From positions 47,355 through 111,354 of the forward strand of contig JANDJZ010000144.1 of NCBI GenBank assembly GCA_027943245.1: a stretch of 64,000 nucleotides of DNA, written 5' to 3'. Shown piece by piece: positions 34,435-50,149 of the stretch (the first letter of the stretch is position 1; each line of letters starts with the position of its first letter). The notes below the pieces were generated by a model, which saw nothing but the letters and a program-made list of their open reading frames with translations, searched no databases and was not told where the DNA came from. Source of the DNA: Acanthamoeba sp. SK_2022b. Lineage: Eukaryota > Discosea > Longamoebia > Acanthamoebidae. The position numbers and the translations under genes were made by a program.

Positions 34435-35280
34435 CGCCGTATGCGAGGCAGTCCACAGCGCAACCCCAACTTGTTCTTATGATCGTGCAAATCGACTGGC
34501 TTTTTGCCTGCTTGGGTTGCACGGCCTCGCATCGGAATTGGGAATCGATTCGGAAATGGCCCTGTCACATATGTGGGCGGTTCCCGTTCGCTGTGCCACT
34601 ATGCCTCAAATTTGAGGCATGCGCGCACGTGTCAGCACCATTATGTTTCGAATTCGTCGTTACTACCAAAGCCGACGGAAGTGGTTACGGAGGGCGCGAC
34701 GATGGACCAATGGCCATTCGAGCTCATCCCAGAGCTACCGCGATAAAGGCAAACAGAGCGGATGTCGTACCTGCGCAACTGCAACACCCCTGGAGGAGAA
34801 AGGGGTGCAGGAGCTATTCTGGGCGCATGAAGCATTGACCCGCGCTCACTAAGCACAGCCGCCACTGTTGACCCTCTCCTCGTTCCCCCTCCCTCAAGGG
34901 CAGCGAACGGCCTTGCCTTGTGTGCCTAACAAGTTTCAACCTCGGCGAGCACTAGATTGATTGATCTGTCTTGCTCTCTGGTAAGCTTGCTCGCCCCCTC
35001 ACTTCACCCCCAACCTTCCTCACCCTATCTGCTTTGTAAGCTCTGCATCGTCACCAGTCTGAGCATCATCCTAGTCGGAGACGTGCATACACGCTGTTTA
35101 CTTGAGCTCTCCTGAAGGGTAAGCCTGAAGGACAAAGTACAAAAATGGCCACCGCACCTTGTTACAATCTGTGGCCGCTCTGTGCTCACCCCATCTTCCT
35201 TCAACAACACAGCTGACCGATACATCCCTACCTGAGCTCTCCTCGTCCAACGCAGCTAACAACTTTCGAAGAGAACGGTC
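34435..35280. other. Intergenic, no gene supported
   Basis: 846 bp after the HPRT stop. Several short ORFs occur on both strands, but none has a recognisable motif or coherent splice partners. CT-rich stretches near 34870-35030 could belong to the promoter of the next gene. Confidence 0.5.
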
Positions 35281-36736
35281 ATGAGCCGGCGTAGATGGGC
35301 CTCGGACGACGATGAAGGCGAGGAGAAGGAGCGTGAGCGGCGCACTAATGGCGCTGGAGGTGGCGAAGATGAATCGTGTCAAGAAGGAGAAGGAGGTGGT
35401 GCGCAGTGGAGCAGCGGTGGCGATGCGGGTAGTTCCGAAAAGCTTGCCTCGCTCCTCGCGGCCGCCTACGAGGAAGGTTCGAACCAATCTACTTCCACTC
35501 CCGCAACTCCAAGTTCGAGGTCTACAGCTACCCATCCTTCTTCATCGACGTCATCCCCTGGTGTGCGATCAAGTGGTCGACGAGATGCTGTGGAGCAAAT
35601 CAACAGCGCCCCGTCATCTTCACCACGAAGAACCCCTCGCTCCTCAAAGCACGCTCGCTCAGCGAACACAGGTAGTGCCGCATCCACGCCTGCCCCTTCG
35701 GCCTCACCTTCTCTTTCTTCGCCTTCTTTTGCTCCACAACCACGGCTCGTGCTTCAACAAGCACAACAACTCCAACCGTCGCCCTCTTCCTTAACGACCG
35801 CTGCTGAGGTATCACCGCTGGTTACGCCTGAAGCCTTGGCCGCGCTTCACGCTCTCGCCGGCACACGCCTCACGTTCGATGCTAGCGCCAACTGGCCCAT
35901 GGTACGCGTACACACCACCAACCTGCCGCCCTCTCCTCACGCACATGCGGCACAGTGTCCGTTGGCGCGGCTGATTTCTGTGCTATTCCGGCTTGCTACC
36001 CGCGTTGCCGGTCAGCGGCTGGGCAACCAATCAGATTGCATCAAAATTGGCGCTCTTTAAATATCACTTGGCGATTACCGAAATTTCCGAACTTGTCCAC
36101 AAAAGGGGCGCAGCGCGGGGTGACTGAACTCGAGTTTGTGGTCGCTCAGCTACGCACAGTGGCCGAGGGCATGGCCCAGCTGGCCGAAACGGCGGCAAGC
36201 CACGAGCAAGCGGCCGGCCAGAGCGCGCAGGCGGTGCTCGCACAGGTCTCGGCCTTTATCCAGCAGACCGTGCTGGGCATCCTGCCCACAGGGTTCTTCC
36301 TCGATCCACCACCTGGCAGTGTCCCTCCTCAAAGCGTCGCGCCCCTGGCTCCCCCAGCGGATGGTGCTACTGTAATTCCGCCTGGATCGGTCTTGATCCC
36401 GCTCAACCCTCCGCCGGCCGGCGGGTCGCCCCTCCAGGTTCCAATTCCGCTGCGCCCACCGCAGCAAGCCGACCCGTCGGCTCCACCAGCGCAACCACTG
36501 TCTGCTCCTCGGCAACAGCAACAGCAGCACCAGCATCAGCCCCTGCCATCTATCCACTCCCTCCTTGCTCCCTTACCGCCGGCCCAAGCGCAGCCGCAGC
36601 CGCAAGCCCGCTCAGGCCAGGTATACATACATCCGTCACTTCGCAGAAGTACGACCATCTTGACCATGTTTCGCCCTCGTCACAGAGCCGGCCTGGCAAG
36701 ACAGTGCGCCCTCCGCGTAGACCTCCCGGCAAGTGA
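35281..36736 (+). CDS. Unrecognised Ser/Pro/Gln-rich protein
   Basis: Three exons join in phase (35281-35901, 36114-36620, 36686-36736) to 392 residues. The N-terminus is charged (MSRRRWASDDDEGEEKERE) and Gly/Glu-rich, followed by a long Ser/Thr/Pro region with scattered basic pairs (SSGRRDAV, SPRRTPRSSKHAR). A folded-looking helical part spans the first intron (VTPEALAALHALAGTRLTF, then RGVTELEFVVAQLRTVAEG and AVLAQVSAFIQQTVLG). The end is Pro/Gln-rich with a short Gln/His run and a basic tail (SRPGKTVRPPRRPPGK). Composition suggests a disordered nuclear or cytoskeletal regulator, but there is no family evidence. The alternative without the last intron would end at 36770. Confidence 0.5.
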
Positions 36737-36901
36737 CTTCGTTCGGTGTGCGCCATTTTTTGTAGTGTAGGAAAAAACAAAATGAAAAATATATTTTCTT
36801 TTTTTCATTGCCCGGCGGAGCATCAACAGAACAAGGGAGCGATTAATTTATCGATCTCCCTACCTTCTGTCCAAGCTTCTTGTAGAGAAGCGAGATAAAG
36901 A

Positions 36902-40780
<3,879 letters not shown>

Positions 40781-40977
40781 CCCCCCCCCCCTCTCACCAG
40801 CGCTGGTTGGTTGTTGGTCGGTGTTGGCTGCAGCCAATCGCTTTTTCGTTTCCTCTGTCCTTCCCCTCTTTGTTTCGCTGAACATCGGTGGAAGGGTGGT
40901 TGGGTTGGGTCGTGTTGTGTATTATGGTGGGAGAGAAGAGCTACCTAGGTAGTGTCACCTCTTGGAGTAAGTAGAAG

Positions 40978-42047
40978 ATGGAGGAAGCACGCCAATCGTT
41001 CAACTCCACGACTCCCGCTACTGCAGATAGAGGTGGTCCCCTGGCTGGCGTGTTGGCAACTTTCCTCTTGGCCGGCCTGAGCGTGGGTAGACCATCATCG
41101 TCCCATCACAGCCCCCCCCCCAATATAACGTGTAGTGGTCGCAGGGGCGCTATTGCAGGTGGTCAAGTGTGTCGTGGGCTATGGGCTTCGTGTAGCGTGT
41201 GAGGCCACGGGGGCCAGGTGGTGGGCCGCCCTGCCCGAGGACGAGCGTGACCGCATGACCGGGCGGTTGGCCGGGTGCTTCCACCACGCCGTGGCCGCCG
41301 CGCTGAGCGTGGCCGCCATCGTGACCAACGACCCGGCACTGTTCGAAAATGCCCTCTACTGGGAGGCTGGCTATGACATCATCGATTCGTTGCTTGCCGC
41401 TCTTGGAGGTTCAACTTTCCTGCTGAGTGTGATGGGGGGGGGGGTTTAAGCCTGTGCGTGGCCGGGACGCATGGTGATGGGGTAGAGGCGGGGGGGGGGG
41501 GCGTTATATAGGGGGCTTAACTGGAATGCAAGGCCTGCCGCTCTACCTCCACCACGGCGTGGCGCTCCTCATGGGTGTCTCCTGTGCCGTGTGGGGATAC
41601 GACTGGTACAAGATGGCGCAGTGCTACGCTATCCTTCTGGGCTCCGGGTCCATCGACCTCTTCTTCAGCAAGGTTCCCGTGGCCCCTTTCTTGGTCTAAC
41701 AGCATGTGAGCGGTGCCTGATGGTGGAGGATGTGGCCGTTGCAGGTGGTGCCCAAGACGCCGCTGCAAGCCTCGAAGCTGCTCCTCCCGCTCCTTGTAGC
41801 CCACTTCATCGGTTTCCTGGTTCTGCGGCTGGGCTACCTCTCCGTGCTGGGCTATGCGCTGCTGGTCGAGGCGTGGAGCGCCGGGCCGTTGGCCTCGGGG
41901 CTCATCACCAGCCTTTGCTCTGTCATGTTCACCATGTACCACCTGCTCCTGGGCTCCGGCCTTTACCGCATCATCCGCCTCGGCGGGCGTCCTCCGGCGG
42001 CCCAGCCCTCAACTCCTCAATCCTCAGAAACAAGCAAGTGCAACTAA
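40978..42047 (+). CDS. TLC-domain multi-pass membrane protein
   Basis: Four exons (40978-41082, 41159-41408, 41533-41672, 41745-42047) give 265 residues. Hydrophobic helices: LAGVLATFLLAGLS, AVAAALSVAAIV, LLMGVSCAVWGY, LLLPLLVAHFIGFLVL and SVMFTMYHLLL. The motif YDIIDSLLAALGG followed by LPLYLHHGVALLMG matches the TRAM-LAG1-CLN8 fold with its paired His. TLC proteins include ceramide synthases and the TLCD lipid regulators. The Lag1 motif needed for ceramide synthase is not seen, so a TLCD-type membrane-lipid role is more likely (inference). The stop is only 158 bp before the ATG chosen for the next gene. Confidence 0.75.
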
Positions 42048-42205
42048 ACAAGATGTCTCTTTTCGCACTTGAGTTGAACACTTGTACGAACACGTGGCAA
42101 GCGCGGTCGAGAAATGTACATTTTTTGTCGACGCACGAAACAGCGCGCCATCGCCAAGAGACCAAGGAGGAGCCCAGAGCTAAAAGTGAAGCGAATAAGT
42201 GGCAC

Positions 42206-42951
42206 ATGGAACCCAGCGCCCCCGCGGAAGCTGCAGGTCGGGTGGTGGTGCGGGCGGTCGGAGGTGCGGTGTTGCGAGAGGGCGACCTGGAGAAGCAGTC
42301 GCCTTCGCCCTCGCTCGTGGGCAAGCGTTGGCAGACCCGACACTTTGCTCTCACCCCCGCGGCCCTCGTCTACTCCAAAAAGAGGAGACACGGTGCCCAC
42401 CCCTCACCCCCGCCTCCCCACGCAGAGCCTTCCTTATGAGAGCATGGCCACCAAAATATCTTGGAATGCCAAGCATGCGACCGTCGCCGCCTCTTCTGAC
42501 GCGTGGTACGGCAGACGTGGTGGAGCGGGGCTCGATCGCGCTCGGCCGAGTGCATGATGCGCGGCTCGTGGCGGCGTCGTTGGAGGGCAACAAAAAGGGC
42601 AGCGGGAGGGGCCGCGTGCAGTTCGAGGTGGTGACCGAGACGCGCGTGTACGTGCTGGCCGCGCACGACGAGCAGTCGGCCCGCGAGTGGGTTCAAGCCA
42701 TCCTCCACGCTCGTGCCGAGCTCAGCGCCGCCTCGCCTCCCTCTTCGCCTCTGTCCTCCCCGCCGCTGTCGCCCACCACCAAGGCCACTTTGTCGTCGAC
42801 GTCGTCTCGCTTTGGCCGGCTACGAAGAAAGAGCACCAGCTCATCGACCTCAGGCGCAACCGGGAGCGCCTTTACCATTCCACACAGCTCCCCCGGTACA
42901 ACGCCGCTAGATTGTGACAGCTAGTGGCCTGGTGAGGTGAGCTCACGCGCA

Positions 42952-43016
<65 letters not shown>

Positions 43017-43771
43017 TGGTGTGGGTGTGCTTGGAATCGGGCACAGAGGACCAGCCCATTGCGGGCGAGCAGCTGCTTTACGGCGGCGTGAGCGTCGGGC
43101 ACGACGTGCTGTTTGCGCACCACACCCTGCGCGATTGCCAGCGTGCCGCGCTCTGGGTGACCAACTACCGCCTCATTTTTGTGAATCAGGTATGTCACAC
43201 ACGCGCTCGCAACACACATGCGCACACGCACGGTCATCGAGTAACTCTTTCCGTTCAGGAAAGGAGCACCTCCGTGCCGCTAGCGGTGGTAATGAAGGTC
43301 GAGCAGGCGAGGCACGCCAAGCAGGACGTTCAGGGCTTTGCGCTCAGATGCAAGGACTTTCGGTGCGTGTCGGTCTTCTTTCTCAGCGCCGAAACGCACA
43401 AGGCCGTGTCGGCGATCTTCAAGCAGCGACTGTGTCCGCCCAAGCTCTCGTACAGCCCCCACTGTCGCACGCCACACGCCCCCAGTCACTGTCGCACGCC
43501 ACACGCGCGGGCTAATGCAACCGGCGACCCACACAGGGACCTGTTCGCGTATAAGAACAGGGAGAGCTTCGTGGGGGCACCGGTGCCCAATGCGATGGGC
43601 TTTGTGCTTTACGACGTGGCGGCCGAGTTCAAGCGACAGCAGGTGCCCGACAAGCAGTGGCGCATCTCCAAACTCAACCGCGACTTTCGCTATCCGCGCT
43701 TCCCCAACCTCTTCGTTGTACCGGCCTCTATCGCCGACGGTGCGTGAGCCGTCGTCGCCTTTGCTGCAACG

Positions 43772-43838
<67 letters not shown>

Positions 43839-46800
43839 TGACGCGCTAACTGACACCTGATCGCATCGGCAGACACGATCATGCAGCTGTGGAAGTCGTC
43901 GCTCAAATGGCAGCAGCTCGCGATGTCGCTGTGCTGGCGCTGCCCCTCGTCCGGGGCGTCGCTGCTCCGCGCGTTCCCGGTGCTGATAGACGAGGACCAG
44001 GGCTCGGGCGGTCTGGCCGACACCGACAGCCTCTGGATGGCCGGCGGACTGAAGGAGGTCGAGGGCAAGCCGCTCTACATGCTTCAGCACGTGTTGCTCC
44101 TGCATCCGCGCGTCGACGAGGTCCACGTCTTTAACACTGCTCGCCGCAAGAAGGCCGCTGCCGCCGGCGAACCTGGTCCGTCACACACCTCTTCTCTCCT
44201 TGTGTCCTTCACTCAATTGTAATGTGTGTGGTGTGTGGTGTGATGTGTGTGATGTGGTATTGCAGAAGGAGCAGCCAACCGCAAAACGACTGAACTGCGT
44301 ACGAGGCTCGTGATGCCATTTTTGTCGACGCTCTATGTGGTGCAAGGCCTCACCTACCCGATCTCACCCGGCAGGCGACGGCAAGAGGGTGGTCATGCGC
44401 AGTGCCCTGTTGATGTCGCCCGCGGCGGTCGACGAGAGCCTTGGCAAGCTGAGCGATCTGGTATCTACGTTTGACGCGTGTCAGTTCTCGTCGCCCGATG
44501 GCGGCGAGCAGGCCGCGCGGGGCTGGCGGCGCTCGGTGGACTCAACCAGATGGCTCGATGGCCTCCGGGGCCTGTTGGCGGCTACCGCCCAAGTGGTCGA
44601 CCAGATGCGGCTCGGGGCTCCTGTACTCGGCTTCTCCTCCCCGACCCACAACGCTCACCACAACAACACTCTCGTGCTCACTTATGTGACATTCCCGCAG
44701 GTGGTGGTCACCAATCGAGGCGGCGGCGAGTCCGTGCCGCAGGTGGTGAGCCTGGCGCAGGTACGCACATTTTATTGGCCAATTTTTAATTATTTTAGTG
44801 CATTTTATTTGCGGCTTGCGATTGGCCGAGACGTAATCGGCGACTACAGATATGCATGGACAAGCACTTCAGGACAATAGAGGGATTCTGCCTGCTCATC
44901 GAGAAGGAGTGGATGGCCTTTGGTCCGGACTCTCTCTCTCTCTCTCTCTCACTATCGCTCCCTCGTTTCTCCTTGACGTTGGTTTCGCTCACTTCTTCTT
45001 GGCCGACAGAGTTCGAGTGGGGCCAAGGCAACAAGGCCAAGTACCTGCCCAAGCATTACTCGGCCCTGTTTGTCCAGTTCATCGACGCAGGTGACATCAT
45101 CATTGGCCTTTGCTCTCTGATCACACCATTTCTCGTTGGCTCGATCCTCTCTCTTGACATTGTCGCGTGTGTCGTCACGCACACACGACACGTCGGCAGT
45201 GTGGCAGCTGTGGACGCGCTTCCCCTCCGAGTTCGAATTCGGTCCGGCGCTGCTGCTGTTCCTGCTCGATTCTGTCTACAGCTCCCGCTTCGGCTCCTTC
45301 CTCGCCAACACCATGCACGACCGAGTCAAAGGTAAATCGTTTATAAAGAAAATGATATATTAAATTAATTCATAAATAACAAATGATATCATCTGTTATT
45401 TATGAATTTCGTGAGCGTGCGATATTCAACCTGCGTGGGTTTCGCAGGCAAGCTGAAGCTGGAGAAGACTGTGGCGGTGTGGGCATACGTGATGGCCCAC
45501 AAGACCGAGTTCGTCGACGAAGCCTACGGCCCGCGCGGCGGCGACCAGCTCCCCATAGACAGCCACTCGGTCCCTGTGACTCTGTGGACCGGTTCGCCCT
45601 CCCCCGCCACACCCCTTATCGCCTAGCTCACTTTCATCACCGGCTTGGGGCAGAGTACTACCTGCGCTGGGCGGCCAACTCGAGAGTCGACAAGAAGTCG
45701 GGAGGGGACGGTGGCATGACCGGTTCGACGCTCGGGCTCGATCGCCTGGCTCTGTGCCGGGCGCCCATCGAACAGATCGTCGAACGCGGCGAGGGCGCGA
45801 CGACGCCGTTGGTCGGGCTCGGCCTGGCCCACAACTTTATCTCCTGCGTGTCGACCTGCCTTCATCGGCTCCCGTCGAGCCTGCAGTCGCTCGACCTCTC
45901 CCACAACCTGCTCGCCTCGTTCGTCGTCGACCTGCCGCACGCCGACGAGGGCGAGGCCGTTGTGGGCCGGCTGCCCCGCAGCCTGACCGAGCTCAACGTG
46001 GCCCACAACTTCATCGAACGGCTGCCGAAGCACGTGGCGTCCCTCGTCAACCTGCGCGTGCTCAACCTGGCCCACAACAACATCACCAACGACCTAGGTG
46101 AACAACAACTTTTTTGTTGTTTTTTTGTTTATTATTATTATTATTATTGTTATTATTTGTATTCAGTAATGTTATTCGATAATAGGCGAACGAACGCTCC
46201 CGGAGGCCGTGCTGCAGCTGTCGTCGCTGACTCGGCTAAACGTGGCCGGAAACAAGCTGACGTCATTGCCGCCGGGCCTCTTCACGTCGCTGTCGTCGCT
46301 CGAGGAGCTGGACGTCTCGCACAACCTGCTGACGGGCCTGCCCGATGGCCTCGGTGGCTGCGTTCGGCTGCGCGTGCTCTCCGTGTCCGACAACCCGCAG
46401 CTGGCGGCCCTGCCCAGGACCATCGTCGAGCTGCCCGACCTGCAAGAGCTGTACCTGCGGTGCGTAGGCGTGCTTCTCCCCCTCCCCTAGCGCTCTTGCC
46501 ACCTTAATTGCTCAGGCTGGCCTCGCGTGCACACAACAGGAATTGCTTGTCGGACAACCACGAAGTCAAGGCAAAGTCGCACGGAGGTGATCACTCCATG
46601 ACTTGGGTTGACCGAGACAAACGTTGACTGGGGGGGGGCGTTGACTTGGAACGCAGGCGAACCCAAGCTCCGGCTGACGGACCTGGGCGGGCTCACCACG
46701 CTCCGGCGGCTCGACCTCAGCCACAACGGGCTCATCGCCGTCCCGCCGGGCTGGTTTGTTAGGTGGGCCAACATGGAGCGCCTGTGGCTGTCCCACAACC

Positions 46801-47040
46801 AGCTCTCGGGGTTGCCGGCCCACGACCTCGGCCGCATGGCCGGCACGCTCGAGGAGCTCCATCTCGACCACAACCTGCTCGACGCCGTGCCCGCCGAGCT
46901 GGCCAAGCTCACGCAACTGCGCGTGCTGAGCCTCAACGACAATTCCATCGAAGAACTGCCCGCCCAGCTCGGCAACCTCACCCAACTCGAACGGCTCGAG
47001 GTTGGCACGCAGCTGGGCCGCCTCCGGTAATGTGCTGCGC

Positions 47041-47114
<74 letters not shown>

Positions 47115-48543
47115 CCTGCGTGGTGTTTGTGCTGAGATTGCATTTTGGGGGGGGGGCAGGTCGCCGCCGCCGGAGGTGGTGGCACTGGGCTCGGGCAGCA
47201 TCGTGGCCTACCTGGGCCAGCTGTTGCGGGGTCAGTCGCCGTGTTACCGCCTCAAGCTCATGTTCGTCGGGCAGGAAAACGTCGGGTACAACGCGCGTCG
47301 CCTCTCTCATTTCGGTTGACGCAATGCTGAGATCCATCCTCATCACGGCCATGTTGTACAGGAAGACGTCGCTGCTTCGTGCACTTCAGCGGACTGGCCA
47401 AAAGGCCAAGGCGGCGTCGCGTGTCGTCAAACGCGAGGACGAAATCAGCCGTACGCCTCTCCTGCCAATAAAAATACTTTTGATCAAAATAATTTTTATA
47501 ATAATATGGCCCAACGATGTCGGCATATATGTTTCGCGGCGTAGCCACGCATGCGGCGCCGTTGTCGACCGACGGGATCGATATCAATGGCTGGAGCCTG
47601 CCCATGGACGCCGAGTGGGGCGACGACGCGCCGGCCGTCGAACTCTCGGCCTGGGACTTCGCCGGTACTGGCGCCATGCCTGGGGGAGGGGTTTGGCATG
47701 CGCCTCACCCTCTCCGTTGTTGAGGACAGGCCAGGAGATCTACTACGCGACGCACCAGTTCTTCCTGTCGGAGCGCTCCCTTTTCCTCGTCGTCTTCAAC
47801 CTCGTATCGATCGTCCAGTCGCGCGTTGAGTATTGGTAACGCCACCGATTGCGCATTTTAACGCCCACTTGACTGTGACTAGCTTTGACTTGAGCGCCGA
47901 CTTTGACCACCCTTCGTTTGTAAAGGTTACAATCGGTGAAGGCGGCTACGAAGGACTCACCCGTGCTCATCATCGGCACCCACGCCGAAAACGAGAGATG
48001 CACCGAAGAATTCCTGGCCTCCACCAGAGCATCGCACGCACTCCCTCTGCAAACTCGTGTGTGCGCACGCGTGTCTAACATTCCACAATCCATGGATTTT
48101 TGGGCGTCGGCGACCAACTGCACAGGCTGAAGGCGACGGTCAGGAAGTATTCCAACGTGGCGGGCATTCACTTTGTGAGCCCCGTGACCGGCAAGAACAT
48201 GGAGAGTCTTGTCGACAGTATTCGCTCGGTCGTTGCCAAGCAGGAATACATAGGCCGCGCGATGCCCTCGAGCTACCTCCACCTCGAGAAGGTCATCGCC
48301 GAGCAGGCCAGGGCCAGGACTCCGCCCGTGCTGACGTGGCACGACTACAGCGAACTGGCCCGCCTGTGCACGATCGATGTCGACAAAAACGGCCAGGACG
48401 ACCTTCGCACCGCCACCGCCCTCCTCCACAACCTCGGCGCCCTCGTGCATTTTGGAGACGAGGAAAAGGTAATTTGGGGAGAGGAGGCTCCTCCTTGCTC
48501 GTCAGCTACTGCCATCTTATCTTGCGATTGGACGGCGCCTGTG

Positions 48544-48631
<88 letters not shown>

Positions 48632-50059
48632 ATTCACAGTTGCGGGATGTAGTGATCCTGGACCCTCAGTGGCTGATGGACGTGATGTCTACAGTGGTGT
48701 CGACGAAACACAACTACTGCCGGTAGGCCTTCTCCCTCCCGCCAGCCCTTCCCGCGATCTCATACACACATTCGCTTGCGTGGGCCCAACCAGGGACGGG
48801 CTCATCGCGCACTCGGCGCTGGCGCAGATATGGAAGCCGCCGGCGTATCCGCCGGAGCTCCACGATTTCCTGCTGTCGCTCCTCGAGCGCTTCGAGATCA
48901 TCTTCCCCGTGCAGAACTACGCCCACAAGCTCGGTGCGATCCGTATGCGCGTAGCGCTGTTCACTGCCTGGGCTCACGCGAATGCGCGCGCGCCGTAGGG
49001 TTCGTTGAGGGCGGCGACTCGTCGGAGAAGAGCGTGCCGACCGAGCATCTGCGGTCGTTGCTCGTGCCGTCGCTGCTCCCCACCGACAGGCCTGCCAAGC
49101 TTGCTCAGCTGTGGCCCTCCCGCATTCGTGCGTCTCCCTCACACAGCCCACAACCCCCCCCCCACGCTCACACACACACAAACAGAGAAAACTAATATCT
49201 GCCGACGCGGTGGCGTCCCCCTTCCTTGGGATCGCTGCAGACGCGCAGGAGCACGTCTTTGGCAGGCTCTACCACTTTGACTTTGTGCCCAAGGTTCGAT
49301 AACCTCTCTCATTGGCCCAGCACAGCGCCATGTTTTAAGTCTTAACCAGCGGGGGACGTGACCACCGATGGTGCGGCGCAGGGGTTCATGGGCCGACTCA
49401 TGATCCGCATGCTGGGCTTCCCCGTGGCCGCTCAGCTGCTATGGCGCTACGGCATGCTCCTGCGAATCGCCAGGTACCTTGCACACATTCCTTTCCTTTC
49501 TACTCGCATTCCTTTCCTTTTTAGGAGTGCATACGTGTGCATTCCAGAGCGCCAACCCATGTGCTCGGCAGGGAGAGGATACTGGTCGAGCTGGAGCCCG
49601 AGTCGTGCCAGCTGAGGATCCTGGTGCGCACAGAGCTGCGCGGCGAGCAGATGTCCAACCTGTGCTGGCTCGTCTTCGCCGCCGTCGACTCGCTCGTCAA
49701 GGAGTGGTACAACCTCAGCGTACGACCCTCTCTCTCCCGCTCCTCCCATGCATGCGACATGACACGCGATGTGACGCGGACAATGCGACAGGCGTGTGTC
49801 TTGGTACCGTGTCCGCACTGCCTGGTGTTTGGTGGGCTGGAGCGAGAACCCTACCTGTTCGCCTTTGAAGAGTGTCAGCAGGCCGCCATCACGCCCAACG
49901 ACGCCTTCCTCTACTGCCTCATTAACGGTACAGCATACCGCACGGGTGTCGTCCATCGCTCATCGTCCATGGCGATCGTTGCTCTCTCACCCGCCCCTCT
50001 CTCCCCCTCCTTGGTCGTGTTGTCTTGGGACCGCGTGCCTCTCTCTCTCTCTCTCTCTC

Positions 50060-50149
<90 letters not shown>

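Noticed and set aside
42053..42205. Upstream in-frame ATG extending ROCO gene 2 by about 50 residues
   Set aside because: It would start six bases after the TLC gene stop, and the added residues are low in conservation; the ATG at 42206 leaves a normal gap.
43440..43530. Two near-identical CACTGTCGCACGCCACACGC units as a protein repeat
   Set aside because: They lie within the intron between KLS and DLFAYKN of ROCO gene 2.
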